Source: Spirometra erinaceieuropaei
Taxonomy: Eukaryota; Platyhelminthes; Cestoda; Diphyllobothriidea; Diphyllobothriidae
NCBI GenBank assembly: GCA_902702965.1
Contig: CACRXP010000662.1
Span: forward strand, 268,758 to 332,757
DNA: 64,000 bases
Direction of reading: 5' to 3'
Positions within the stretch are counted from its first letter, which is position 1, and each line of letters begins with the position of its first letter. Below, in pieces: positions 48,599 through 61,119 of this stretch. Both the position numbers and the translations under genes were made by a program. The notes beneath the pieces are model-generated. The model saw nothing but the letters and a program-made list of their open reading frames with translations. It had not been told where the DNA came from and ran no database searches.

Positions 48599-49106
48599 NN
48601 NNNNNNNNNNNNNNNNNNNNNNNNNNNNNNNNNNNNNNNNNNNNNNNNNNNNNNNNNNNNNNNNNNNNNNNNNNNNNNNNNNNNNNNNNNNNNNNNNNNN
48701 NNNNNNNNNNNNNNNNNNNNNNNNNNNNNNNNNNNNNNNNNNNNNNNNNNNNNNNNNNNNNNNNNNNNNNNNNNNNNNNNNNNNNNNNNNNNNNNNNNNN
48801 NNNNNNNNNNNNNNNNNNNNNNNNNNNNNNNNNNNNNNNNNNNNNNNNNNNNNNNNNNNNNNNNNNNNNNNNNNNNNNNNNNNNNNNNNNNNNNNNNNNN
48901 NNNNNNNNNNNNNNNNNNNNNNNNNNNNNNNNNNNNNNNNNNNNNNNNNNNNNNNNNNNNNNNNNNNNNNNNNNNNNNNNNNNNNNNNNNNNNNNNNNNN
49001 NNNNNNNNNNNNNNNNNNNNNNNNNNNNNNNNNNNNNNNNNNNNNNNNNNNNNNNNNNNNNNNNNNNNNNNNNNNNNNNNNNNNNNNNNNNNNNNNNNNN
49101 NNNNNN
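48599..49106. other. Assembly gap (508 N)
   Basis: Unresolved bases. Further exons of the cysteine-module gene may be hidden here. Frames spanning the N run are artefacts. Confidence 0.95.
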
Positions 49107-49150
49107 CGCACGAAACTGCAAAAACAAATGAGTGCAGTAGGGTCGTTTAC

Positions 49151-49297
49151 CCTGTCCCACCAACTGGCACGCCCGAACACACATCACGTGCCTGTCAAAG
49201 ATTTTGCCGTAACGCCTTCTTCCATAAACTTCGTACGAACTGCAAGACGGGTCAGCTTCTTCACAATAGTAGGCCGTTATTTTCTCAGTTAGGTTCT
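49151..49297 (-). CDS. Cysteine-module exon B of an unrecognised gene
   Basis: A 147-nt exon with a strong acceptor (CTTCTTTCTTTGTCTCAAG ending at 49298) and donor G|GTAAAC (49150-49149). It begins and ends in phase 1, so it can be added or skipped without breaking the frame. It encodes about 49 residues with C-x6-C-x20-C-x3-C (motifs YYCEEADPSC and HVMCVRACQ). Exon A (49423-49536), the next exon upstream, has the same phase and cysteine plan. The product is likely secreted or extracellular, since four regularly spaced cysteines suggest disulphides, but that is inference. Family unknown. Confidence 0.6.
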
Positions 49298-49422
49298 CTT
49301 GAGACAAAGAAAGAAGTTGCTGTTTACTCCACATCTTCTGGGTGAGCAGACGACCGCGAATGCACAAAAGGTTTGCGGTCACAATGGGCATAAACTGGAA
49401 GCATTTATAGGGAAGTACAGAC

Positions 49423-49536
49423 CTCGTTGCTTTGCACATTCATTGCGGCATTCGGCATCCTTTTCTGCATCCCCTGTGGTGTAGGGCACAGATGTACAAT
49501 TTGCGTGATCATCTCTGCATATTTGTCGTGTGCGCG
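49423..49536 (-). CDS. Cysteine-module exon A of an unrecognised gene
   Basis: A 114-nt exon with acceptor TTTGTATGTTTAG (ends 49537) and donor G|GTCTGT (49422-49421), phase 1 at both ends. It encodes about 38 residues with C-x6-C-x15-C-x3-C (ICRDDHANC … ECRNEC). The spacing of the first two and last two cysteines matches exon B exactly, and each exon ends about five residues after the last cysteine. The two look like duplicates of one module 125 nt apart. The gene's signal peptide and ends were not found. Confidence 0.6.
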
Positions 49537-49539
49537 CTA

Positions 49540-52500
49540 AACATACAAATGAAAAATACGAAAGTAAGCGCAAGTTTTGAAAGATTTTAATATGTCTATA
49601 TTTGTTTAGTCCAGCGATTCTTCGGTGTCGAAATGGGAAATAATATCCTGCAATTAGATGGGACACGTGTTCAGTTCATACACGATGGATGAACGCTAAC
49701 TAGTCTAGTGCAATTAAACAATATATTCAGAAAAAAAACAACGACTTAATGATTGCTGCTAAAATTGTGCCCGATGACCAAACACACCAGACATGAAGGC
49801 CATCGAAACCAAAGCGGCTTGAAGGAAAATCGACAAAAGAAATCGCATCGCGTCAGTCCGATCTCACTACACGAGCTGTGGGGTGACGATTTTTCATTGC
49901 AATTTTGCCTGTATTTATAGCACTTGGCCGATTATTTTGCCACCGGATAAAACAGAAATTTGAGTGGCACTCGTTTTCTGCCATGGTCGTTTGCATGCAA
50001 TTTTATCGAGGACAGTTAATCAATACGAATCCACGGACGTGCTTTGTATGAAAAAGGAATAATTGACGGACTCGTCCTGAATATTATTCCATGCTTCGTG
50101 TCATGCGTTAATGCTTGATATCTAATATTGTCCAGGTCTTCATGCTATGCATCCTGGAATGTGCTTACATAGGGCTTGATAATTCGGCTTCAACCGGTAC
50201 ACCATTCTGAATTATCTGAGCAATACTCAGATCACACTATGCTTGAACGGATTGTAAATCATTCACACTACAAGGGCACATTTTAAACGTATTTTGGGAC
50301 GCAATAACACATAAGCCGATGGTAATGCTCTCAGATAAGGGCACCTAGCCCGTTTTGGTGTGTCCACCTAACGAACTATGTCCAGCTATAGATCGTAGAC
50401 TGACCGTCGAAAGGCGCTGGTTTCGGTCTCGTAGAGCTAGTAAGACATGCTGAATGGTCTGGCGTTTTCCCTCTTGTATCTCATTTGTATTTGCTTTGAC
50501 ACATCATATGGTCATGCCTCGGACCATCGCGGGAAAGGACTCAGTGCATTTGTAATGAACGAATTTCTGAATATTAAATGGTTAATAAGACATCATGCCA
50601 CGCGTCGGAGGAGTAACGTTTCCTAAATAAAACGAAGAGGCGGTTGCTCGATGTTTTGTAAGGTTCTCGAAATATTCCATTCGGTGCGCGCGCATTATTC
50701 GTGGTCGCTCATGTATGCCCCGAAAAATAACGGGAATTTACCCACATCTTTGGTAATTTCATCTTATATTCCTCGATGATGGCATTAACAATTGTATAAA
50801 TCGCCATTCAGTTTTCTTCGTTTATTATACTTGGCGTAAAATCGTCACTCTTATATCAGAAATTAAGCGTAACATCCGGTGTATCGCAGCACTATTGTGT
50901 AAATTGAATTTAGGCTCACGAAAGGGAGATATCGACGACATTCAGTGAGTACTGTGAAAACAGATAGTTATTGGACATTACTATGTCAATTTTGAAAGGA
51001 TTTCTACCCACATCCCGCTCAGTTAAGAGGGGTGCTACCCAGTTAAATGAGAACAACAAGACAGAGTGAAACTGGAGTTAATATACCAGAAAACACACGG
51101 GGAAGGCTGTGGAACCCACTGGTGAGCCGGATTCCTCGCAGCTGCGTCAGGCAGCGGCACAGGTATTTATAAGCGTTCATTCAACTAACAGTATTGGCCG
51201 ACATTAAGTGGAACCGTTTTTATCAACATCTGCATACCGATAACACTCTTATCTCACAGCCATAATCGTTTAAGTAAACATTAAACACATTATCCTAATG
51301 ATGAACAAAATTGTCGCACCACTCGATAGTCTTCATCAAAGAGAATTGAGCATTTATTCTTGAATAAATAGGTGCAATCAGATCTGTCGTCTGCAAAAGG
51401 CTTACGTAATGCGGGTGGGACGTATATTTCAAGAATGAACGACCAACAGCTAATGCGAGCATAGACAAGCTGAAAAAGCATGAGGTGACCAGTGCTGAAG
51501 ATCTGAGGAACCTTCTACCAGCTCATTTGGTTAAGAAACAACTATTTATCTCAGATAAAGTAAACGTTAAAAGTGTTGTCTGAATATAGGAACCGCATCA
51601 AGCCCAACTGGTTCAGTTTCCAAAACAAGCAATTTATTAAGATTAGAGGGGACCATGCTTGTTGTTTATATTTTGTTAGGATATCTGCTTGGAGAATTAT
51701 ATCAAAAGGTGGACAATGATGACTTAAGTAAAATAAAAACGTAGGTTTTGCTCAAACAGTCGTCTCAAACTCCAAGCTTTGCGGTATTTCACGGATAAAT
51801 ATATAGTACAAAGCCCCTAAAACGTGGCAAATGCTCCTAAAGTTGAGAGCCGTTTTGGGATCACATGAAACAAATAACTAGTCATTAACAGCCTACTATC
51901 GCTAAATAGCGCTTGTATGGCCACATAAAAGGTAGATCTGCGCTTGTCTACGGAAACTACGAAGTAATTGAGAAATGAATGGACCTCCCAAAATCGAAAG
52001 ACTCAAAGGGCAGCCAACAGTTCGAACGCTGATTTTGCCAATGCCTACCGCGTGTTCCACAACAGAGTGAGAGCAGTTGCGGTGACTTGTGCGCGATTTC
52101 TTTTATAGCGCAAGTAGACTTGCGTAGCATCCACTGCACTCCTTCTCCCCGACCTAGGCTCGGCGTCAAAACATTGTCAAAAAGACCGGAGAAGGGAGAG
52201 GGCGCAGGTGACTGGCACGACGAACAGCCTAACATAGGCGTACCATCACACTCCCTGGTATACAACAAACACTTGACCAGGATTTTATACACCGAGAAAA
52301 TGGGGGAGACTGCAAGGGTTTAAATACGCGTGACGTGAGCCTGCCGCCGGATCTGCCACCACACCCAGATGCTGACACTTCTATGGGTGCACATTCCCGA
52401 TAACGCCGGCCGGGATCCCCCGGATGATCCGGGGCACATACTGTGCGGCCCCCTTTAGAGGCACATCACCGACAGCAATGTAGGCCCAGTGCCAACTTAT

Positions 52501-53097
52501 TCACTTTGTCACTGCACTTTCCGTTCGCGCCAGCTGTCGGCGAATCCATCACAGGTTTACTGAGGCCACATAAAAAGTAGATCTGCGCTTGTTTATGGAA
52601 ACCGAATGGACCTCTCAAAGTCGAAAACGAATTTAGGAAACAGATTTATAAAGTTTGCTGAGTTGCAACTGTGCTGCCACTGTAGCTGAGATGTGTGCAA
52701 GATATCAGTGACGGTGTTTACAGATCCCCAATTCCAACACTCGGAGACATTTTTTGCAATAAAATATAACTACGTGCATGACGTTCTCTGACTGATACAA
52801 AATATTTCAACGTTTCATCCGAAAAACGAATCACTACTTTATTCAAATTAGGTAGCCCGTTTGTATGGGACAAAGGCGCGTCCTGAAAAATTATCCCATG
52901 TTGCCCCTGCCTAATTAGCCCTCATTACTGAGGCTGTTTTAGGCCTAGATTTCTTATTCCAGTTATCCCAGGAATAGCAAAATGCATAAGAATTATTTAA
53001 AACACACATTTGGAACGCCAACGGTGTCTGAGCGGCTGGCTTTTACGACTTTATCGGGCCGGACCCCATTTCGTAGCCGTGTCTGCAGTTAACAAGC
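49540..53097. other. Mostly non-coding; two short repeat pairs
   Basis: Apart from the possible exon at 51295-51390. About 51075-51170 resembles 58690-58776 (CAGAAAACACA, GGCAGCGGCACA). About 51919-51995 is repeated directly at 52564-52630 (GGCCACATAAAA, GTAGATCTGCGCTTGT, then GAATGGACCTC); the two copies flank a 570-bp, more GC-rich stretch. No gene recognised. Confidence 0.4.
51295..51390 (-). CDS. Possible third, decayed cysteine-module exon
   Basis: About 1.8 kb upstream of exon A on the same strand. The acceptor AAGCCTTTTGCAG (ends 51391) gives phase 1 entry. It reads DRSDC…KNKCSILFDEDYRVVRQFCSSL, i.e. C-x7-C-x14-C, close to the module, but the fourth cysteine is missing and the expected donor reads GGATAA, not GT. 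May be a pseudo-exon or coincidence. Confidence 0.3.
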   Translation of the reverse strand, partial: TTDLIAPIYSRINAQFSLMKTIEWCDNFVHH

Positions 53098-53223
53098 GCC
53101 AGCCTAAACCTAACTCCAACCCCTAACTCTTAACCCTTACCCCTAACCCATACCTCAACCCCTCATCCCTTACCTTAAACCCAAACCAAGATCCCTAACC
53201 CTAGCCCCTAATCCTAACCCTTC
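53098..53223. repeat. Degenerate telomere-like tract 1
   Basis: A run of variants of CCCTAA/CCCTTA/ACCCCTAAC, strongly strand-biased (C-rich top strand), about 125 bp. It fits a decayed interstitial TTAGGG-type repeat. Confidence 0.6.
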
Positions 53224-54825
53224 AAAGGTACTGCTACAAAATAAGATCTTGCCCTCTATCACGTTTAGTGGCATTTACCTGTGTGCGGTATCAAATCATT
53301 TGACGCGGAATTGAGATTGCACGGACGTCCGAATATGACTGCTTCTGATCAAAAAAATGTTCATCTTCGATAACTGGCAGTCGGCTTTCCAAAAATAATC
53401 TCTCGGGTTTTATTATGTAGCAGTTATCCACGTAGGATACTAAATGACCCTGTTTTCTTGAAAAAGGCAATTGTCTTGTATAGACTCAAAACCAGGCAAC
53501 GTGTGGCGCTTCTGTTATTTATCACACACTGGTCTACTGGATCTACTTCAGAAGGCCACCCAACCATAGGGGAAACCATGTAATGGTCTGGACGGTCAAT
53601 CTTACCCCCTTCCTAATGCGAGGTCATTACAGTTGTTTATGGCCTGGGGTCCTGTGAAGCATGACCCAAGCAATTCGCGGCTCACCCGAGTATCCCTTTC
53701 ACGAGCATTTTGCTACAGTAAACTTTGATGTGTAGCCGGGACGCGTCGAATGTGCGGCAGTTAGGGAGTAAGTATCATTTCTCCGCACAGCGACCACGAG
53801 CTCGAAGATTTGCGGCCGGAGAAGTATTGTAGCTTCTCCGATGGTGTCGCTATGTTGATAACCACTACGCATTTGATTAGGATCTCCAGATGATTCTTTT
53901 TGGAGTTAAAGGGCTTGTAGTATCATTACCCGATGCCTAATGTTTACCTCCGGTCTGCGTGTGACTCTAAATCCAGGTGGTATGAGAAAGAGGCTGACGG
54001 CATCGGAGAATTTTTCCACGTAATAAATCCCCTACAAGAATTTAAGGTCGGCGCGATTTCGTTGTTGACCTCGTTTCATGATGCACCTGTTGACAAAATT
54101 GCGTAGATAATCATTTTCTGTAGACATTTATACTTTAAGATCTCCGATCTCCCGAAATCTGGCGTTCAAAAACCAAAAGAGGATCCTATGCAGTTTGGCT
54201 CCTTTTTCATCAGTAAAGAAGTGTATTATTTTGGACATAGAATAAATTAACAAAGTGTAGTGAAAAGTCAAAGTTTTTCCTTTTCAAGTTTCTTTACAAT
54301 GTGAGTGACACGGCATATAATCAAAGCGAATGTTTTGTGGATGGGCTTAGAATCGGACCAGGAAACAGGTAACAGGATTGCTGAGGGGAATAAAAAGTAA
54401 TTTAAACCGCTCACACGTGGTGAATCTGAGAATAAATTTAACATCCTGATGGACAGTGAACAAAGGATTAAAGTAGAGTATAAGACTCGGAAACGCGTTC
54501 CCGCTGGGAAATTAGGATGCCCAGGCGCGTCTAATGCGGAAACCGTGATAAAAAGAGTTTTGCGAGTGGAACTGCGGAAAAACAGTGAGGAATGTGCGAA
54601 ATATAAGGGGAAAACGCGGGTAATAAAAGTTGCTATGCTAGTTCGTCTGAGAGAGTATTAAATTTCGGTGTGATCGGCACCAGTAATCGACAACAAGTTA
54701 AACCATTTTCAATGAGGATAAGAGTTGTTGGCCCGTCAATGTCATTGAGACTGGACCGTACAAGTATGTGACCAATCAGACGTAGGATGTGGGTGCCGAC
54801 GGACTCCCCAGTCATAAACCATTAC
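53224..54825. other. No gene recognised
   Basis: About 53643-53700 resembles 63790-63850 (GGGGTCC, TGAA, CAAGCAATTCG). The 70-codon frame at 54449-54661 is lysine/arginine-rich without motif. Confidence 0.35.
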
Positions 54826-54907
54826 TCATGAAACCTAACCCTAAGGCTAACCATAAACCCCCAACCCTAAACCCTAATCCTGATCCCTAACACCAATCCT
54901 AACCATT
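54826..54907. repeat. Degenerate telomere-like tract 2
   Basis: AACCTAACCCTAAGGC, AACCCCCAACCCTAAACCC and similar words in the same C-rich orientation as tract 1, 1.6 kb away. Confidence 0.55.
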
Positions 54908-57900
54908 GAATGAAAATGTTAAACCCGGATACAAACGTAATTGTGAATCATAATCGTTGACCTCCGCAAAGTGCCTCAAACTTGAAAAATTCGTAACTAA
55001 TGCTACATCTGCAGGAACCAGTGGTAGTAAGGAAATAATAAATGTAGCCCATCTACTGGAGTCAATGGTATTACGAAATTGATTATATGTCGATGAAACA
55101 GGACAGCATTTCCAAACATCACCAATGACAATTTAAGTTTTCAACATACTTCCGTATATGTGGCTTTAAATACTAAAACGGGTGTCTTTGACTGTTTGGA
55201 GAAAAAGTACTTCCATAGACACCAAAATACAAAAGGAATATAGTCGTCTTTTTAATTTCAGGTTTCCTTCCAACAGGATAATTCACCATTGCGTACTTGG
55301 AATGTGAGTAGGTGTTGCCGTTAGACGCGCAACGGATTACTAGGTAAATGAGGTCACGTTTCATTTCCACACTTAACTCCGTTGAATTGTGTTCTCAGTG
55401 TATAATGGACATCTGTTAGTGGGCAGTAAAATTCTGCATGACGGTACCTAAAAACCAAGCCGTGCACAGTGTAAAGACCGGAGACCGCGGTGTATTCACA
55501 AGCAACAACTCTTCCTCATTCCTCTTCATAAACCTCGAGAGAAACTGAGTGTATGGTAGACAAGGGCCCAACCTGCGGTGTCGTTGTTGTTGGAGGCGTG
55601 CTGTCGTTACGAACAAATATATGTGGAAACCTGGATGGGGTGGCGATATTCATTATTAAATTGGACCTATCAATTACCTTCAAACGAAAAATACATAATA
55701 TACGTTGTCACTTTCCTTCAAAGCGGTGATTGAGGCAGGCTGTTATTCGTTTAAGTCGGAAGGAGCTGCGTCTTTGCCAGCCTTCAAAAAACGATAGAAT
55801 GCTTAGGAGTAAATAAAATGGCTATAACAACACTACTGATAAAGTGCGGATAACGTATTTATTTAAGTGTAAATGTGCATCGACCATTTTCGCTCCATCG
55901 GTTAGTCATGGTTTTAAAGTGTCAGGCCAATACTTATCTAGACCACCTGCTTGCTGAAGTCGTGACAATCCCGAATGACTGAGTCTGGCAAACTGTTTGA
56001 CCCCGGTTAATGTGTTAATTTAGAAGGGTTCTCTACAGAAGCGGGGTACTCGAATGTCGAACTCTGTTGTTCTCGCCGCCACCAACCAGCCATATCCCAT
56101 CTACATACCATGACAGAGCCAATATCAGAGTTCTAGTTAGATGGCGGTCAAAAATTTGAGCCAAATTAGTCACGGACTCTCTCCGTAGGTCCCGATCTTT
56201 CCGACAAATTTAAATTGAACAGGTAAGTGTCACTCAGCTTTTCTGCGCTAACTACTTCTGCCATATGCGGTGTACAACATGCTAAAATTGTCTGACAATC
56301 GCATTCATGTCATCTTCTTTGATGCTGCCGTTTTCATACGTTAACCGCATGCAGGGCCTTTAGTCAATGCCTTAACAATACCGCAGCTCTGACATTAGTC
56401 ATTGTCCTCATTGTATCCATGTTGTCACGTCAGACGAAAGGAATTCACTGTCAATTGGGATTTGCCTTCCGAGATTTACAGATGGGCTTGGTGGGGCACT
56501 CGACAGACTTGACCACTCTGGACATTCGAAATGTCCTAGTTTAGAGCGGCATATGTTGCCGTTCAATACTGGCGATTGAAGCACACGGCAGACTTCCCCC
56601 TCCTTCTCCTCCTCCTCTAGCATGCTGAGTGGGCCACGGATCTGTCGGTCTTCCATGATGGGCCACCTAATCTGTGGTTCGACATACAGTTTTCATGGTA
56701 CAGATAAGCAACCGCGCAATTTAGTCTTTGGTTAGGCGAAGGACTTGTGCATTTTGAATAACTAGCCAAAATGCGATGCCACCTGTGGGCATGACTCAGC
56801 CGCGGCAGAGTTCGAAACCATTATTTTTATCACACAGATTAGGCAGTTTGGAACCTGAACTAGCTCATTAAGGACTCAAACTGCTGTATCAACTCACTTA
56901 TATTGTTCGTCGCAGACACAGACTAGCTGATACCTTTATTCAATCCATGAGGTTTTGGATGAGGCCTGCAACAACCGCTTTGCGAATGAGATGCTGACTA
57001 AGGATAACGTCAATAGCATCCCAAAAGTTGATCGTTTCCGCATTTGCGTCATTGTCCTTCTCCGAGCTTTAATCTAAAATTCTGTATTAAGAATCGAGAC
57101 TCGGGAATGATCTCTCCAAATACACTACTGAGTGTCATTAAATATGCATACTTTTTGATAACGAAAAATAATGACAATGAGCCTAAAACTATTTGCAGCC
57201 ACCAGATTATCCTCAAAGAAGCAGGAAAAGGAAGATTTACCGGGTCTCCTACCGGATGGAGAGATGTAGCTGCTTATACGAATTCGCCTAATCCAGAACT
57301 TCCACTTCAAAGCTTACTGCAAGTATGACGGAACAATTTACGAGCAGATGATAGGTAGGCCAACCTATTCAAAGGTATTATTTGTAAAGAATAAAAGCTA
57401 ACGCGGCAGAGGACGTCGATGAAACTCCTTTTCTAATCTGTGTAATCATGCTTACGTAACGGTTTTTAAGGGAGAGGCTAGAAAATGGTTTTGGACATAT
57501 TTTCAGCCTGCTCATGTCAAAATAATTCCAAAATGCATCGCAATTTTCTCAATATTCTCTGTCTTTGGTCCTTCATGCACATTCGCCTAATCTCCGTTTT
57601 CTTAGGTTTATCATTTGCGATTTTTCGGATCAAAAAATCATCGAATGTGGATATCCTGATGAAATTATTGCTCATAACTGATAAAAAATGAAAATAACTG
57701 ATGATTTTGTATCTGTTTACATTCTCAATCAATCATCTACTTCAACATCGCATGTGTTTTGGTGCCTATCGCCGTAAAACCACATTCGCTGCAGGGGTGA
57801 CAATAGGAGATTGGTGACGAACCAATAGATATCAAGCAAACCGGTGATTGTCAATCACATAGCAAACAAAATATTTAAACATCATTCCGCGGACAATAAG

Positions 57901-59063
57901 ACTAAACGGGGGAGGATGACGCTGTGCCGGGGGGCTCATGTATTTATTGTGTTTCGATGCTTTTTTTGCAAAGTGAAGTTCAGAAAGCCAGTACTGCTTT
58001 TCCGGGAGCTAAGAACTACTCAAAATCAACTGGCAATGTGAAATTAGTGTTTGCGGAGAATTTTCGGATTAGATATAAACACAATGCGGTAATCGTATAC
58101 ATGCCAGTCAGTTTGAGAGCAGACACTTACGGCGTTAACAAATACTTACATATTATTTTTATTTTCAAGGTCTACACTTATGTATCTTTCTCAGTGTTGC
58201 GGTAGTCTTAACTTTCAACATACACTGGTTGGATTTTCGCAAATAAACTACATAGGCTATCAGTTTAGTTCACAGAGAACATTTGTGTCACGCTGAACTG
58301 TAACTCATTTGGTAAATGAAAATAGGCCAAGACGTCTGGAATCGGATGCCAGTTAGGCGCGAGAATCATCCACAGGTCGCCTTCATAGAGAATTACAGAC
58401 AACGCGACGAAAAGAAAGGCAAATTGAAAGACAAGGTGTGCGGCCTCAGAGCTGCAGAATTACTCCCACGAAATTTGTAAGTTCTGCCTAGACTCCAGAC
58501 AACTAATTGTTGTAGTACCGACCTACCTCACGAACATGCACACCAGCGCATATGTTTGCGTCGTGACTACGGTTGGGTCGACAGACAGAACTCCGAACTT
58601 TATCAATTGCGGCCTCGTCCTGAAGACGACAAAACCACGGCCTATCTGGCAATCTCGAAAAATAAACAAGGCAAAAGGAAAATGGATATTATATAACAGA
58701 AAACACATTTGGAAAGGCTGGGGGACAAACTAATAAGCAACACCCCTAGCACCTGCATCAGGCAGCGGCACAAGATCAGCGAAACACGCGTGTCTGGGCA
58801 TTTAGCTTGTACCTATGTTGTCAGTAAGGTAAACAGTTGCACAATTCTATGCTACTGGGTGCTTGTTGGTGGTTTGTGAATACTACACGGTTAGTCCGCA
58901 ATGGCCAACAACTTTCAGCTCAAATATTCACACGGAATTTCCGACCGTGCTTGAAAAGCTCTGTTCCGAAGTATATAGTACAAGTTTACGCATTAATTTT
59001 GTCGGATATTGAACGAGACGATCGGCATCACACGATATCTTGTTCCTCAAAGTCTTGCAGTGG
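54908..59063. other. No gene proven
   Basis: The minus frame at 56408-56656 (82 codons, glutamate-rich then serine/proline-rich) is the most protein-like but lacks motif and firm splice sites. About 57390-57470 resembles 60134-60225 (AAAGCTAACGC, TCATACTTAC-like blocks). Confidence 0.35.
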
Positions 59064-59324
59064 TCAAGTCAATGGAAAAGTACGTAGTCTAGTAGCTGTC
59101 AGTGATGAAGGCATGCTTGCATTCAAGTTAATTTCCCTTGGATTGGAAAGCAAAAAGAATTTGCTGGCCTTGAGAATAATGTATTTTACGCAGAGCTCTA
59201 GAAAGAGAAATTTATCGCCGTTGGAAATGCCGATCCCATGGTGACCGATCACGTCCTCCCTTCCGGGCCGCTGGTCTGTGCCGAGGTAGGCACTGAAGTC
59301 ACCAAGGAAAATCAGTTCGCTCAC
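59064..59324 (-). pseudogene. LINE AP-type endonuclease fragment
   Basis: Minus frame SELIFLGDFSAYLGTDQRPGRED…HHGIGISN… matches the LINE endonuclease block LIVLGDFNARVGTD…GPHGxGxxN, then a hydrophobic CVKYIILKASKFF stretch. The catalytic GDFN asparagine is serine here. Truncated on both sides. It is part of the exonuclease-endonuclease-phosphatase fold that nicks target DNA in non-LTR retrotransposons. Confidence 0.75.
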
Positions 59325-59424
59325 CTGCGGCGCACTCGAGAAGGTTCATAAGTCGTCCTATAATTCGAACCGTGTGTTATCGGAGTTTGTCAATAAAGGA
59401 GCGTGTGCGCTGATAAGGGTGTCA

Positions 59425-61119
59425 TATTTACTTCTACGGAATGGCGGCCTCACAAACATAAGGCAATATCTGGCTTCCTGCGGGGGACAGCGTAACAACG
59501 TCCTTTTTGATATTGGGGACAATTTTAGAGTCTCATCACTCAGTCTTGGACATCTACTTTAGAATAAGGTTTATTCAGCGCCCACACCCTCCAGTTAAAC
59601 TTGCGAGGCGAAACGGGTCTGGCTGATAGCCGCGAGTTTCACTTTGTTTCCGGGTGACTCATTGTGCTTAGGATACAACCTGAACTGGCCGGGGCACCTG
59701 TGGGCCTGTATGTTGGTCTCTTCTTGAAATGAGGGACGAGGACGGTGTTGCATTCAAGGTTCGTCGGGTGCCGAAACACACAGACACTCCGCACACTCAC
59801 ACTCCCTTGAGTCTAGTAGTCAGGGGCGATCAGTGACAGTTGTGACCGCCGTGCTTAACGCGGCTTCGTGAGGCCGACTTTGTCAACTGGATGCCAGGGA
59901 AGACATTTGGTGGCTGTTGCTGTGTTGCGTACGGATATCTGCTGGGACAGAGGCGTGTCCCGATTTAATCGATTCACATTATGACACCTTTTTATCCTCC
60001 TGTGTGTTTGTGTGGCCTCCACTGGCCGTGACACGGTGTCTCTTATAACATAAAATTTGCTGCCAGCAATTTGCTTCGCGGAACGTTGTGTATGCATGTT
60101 GTTGCAACCGGAATCCAGGTTCAAACACAAGGATACTTTGTAGTGAACAAAAGCTAACGCAGCGGAGAACATAGGTAGCAACATTTTAATTTCTGTAAAA
60201 TCATACTTACGAAAATCTACTTTTGGCAAGTAAGACGTTAGGCAATTATCTTGAATATTATTTCTAGGCTATTCCTAACAAAATATTCTTAAGAAAGCTT
60301 TGTTATTCAGTCGGTACTCTTTGGATTTTCTGCTGTATGTCATACAGTGTAGGTCCTTTACGTACCCTCACCAGTTCGCCGTTTACCTACTTCCAAAATT
60401 TCTGTTTCGTCATAAAGAAAATCCTTGGACCCCAAAAGAACACCAGTGGTCGAATTAGTGAGGACTTTGGTGTCATTTGAAATTACGTTACTTTTTGAAA
60501 AACTCTCCGGGCAGTTTTCACTTTTTCACATGTGAGTCATTGTCGTCAGTTTTTGATCCAATATTTCGAAATTACTCAGACGGTTAAACGTGTATTTTAC
60601 ATAACAAGCAAAATTATATAACTGCTGATAAGCAAAAAGCCGAGCTTATTATCGGAAGGTCTAATGGTCGAATGGATTCTGGAAACATCCTTGTGACAGA
60701 GACAACCGCAAGACGCTGAAAATCTAAAGTTTATTTTGACAGACACGGAGGGAGGACTTTCTGATCAACTAAGTGCGCATCCGTGCCAGTTTTGGCTTGA
60801 CTAGTATTCAAATGGCGTTTCGCGCAGCACGTCGTGCAATTTCCACCTGAAATTCGTCATTAGGTCTACATTGGCTCTGGCTCAGATGCAGATTTCATGC
60901 AAGGTTGGCCCATTCTCGTATAGATCGAAAGCTGTCAATATTTGTCGCTTATGATTTATGAGTTTTTTTTTAGCGCATCCAACTGTCACAGACGTGCGTG
61001 AAAGGAAGACAATGTCTGTGGTTAAAAATCAAATTTTTATCAGTGTTCAAGGAAGCATTTCGTAACACACCAGTATCCTGTTACATGTAAAATACCCGCA
61101 AGCGTTGTAACTTATTTTA
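59425..61119. other. No gene; GC-richer repeat-like patch
   Basis: 59690-60010 is more GC-rich and has a minus frame of 124 codons (59855-60229) without motif; it looks like an unrecognised dispersed repeat. 60240-61119 is AT-rich with nothing seen. Confidence 0.35.

Noticed and set aside
48492..49439. Frames of 198-315 codons across the second N run
   Set aside because: N counted as coding; only the spliced exons at 49151-49297 and 49423-49536 are supported.
56408..56656. 82-codon minus-strand frame with a glutamate-rich start
   Set aside because: Protein-like composition but no known motif and no convincing splice sites.
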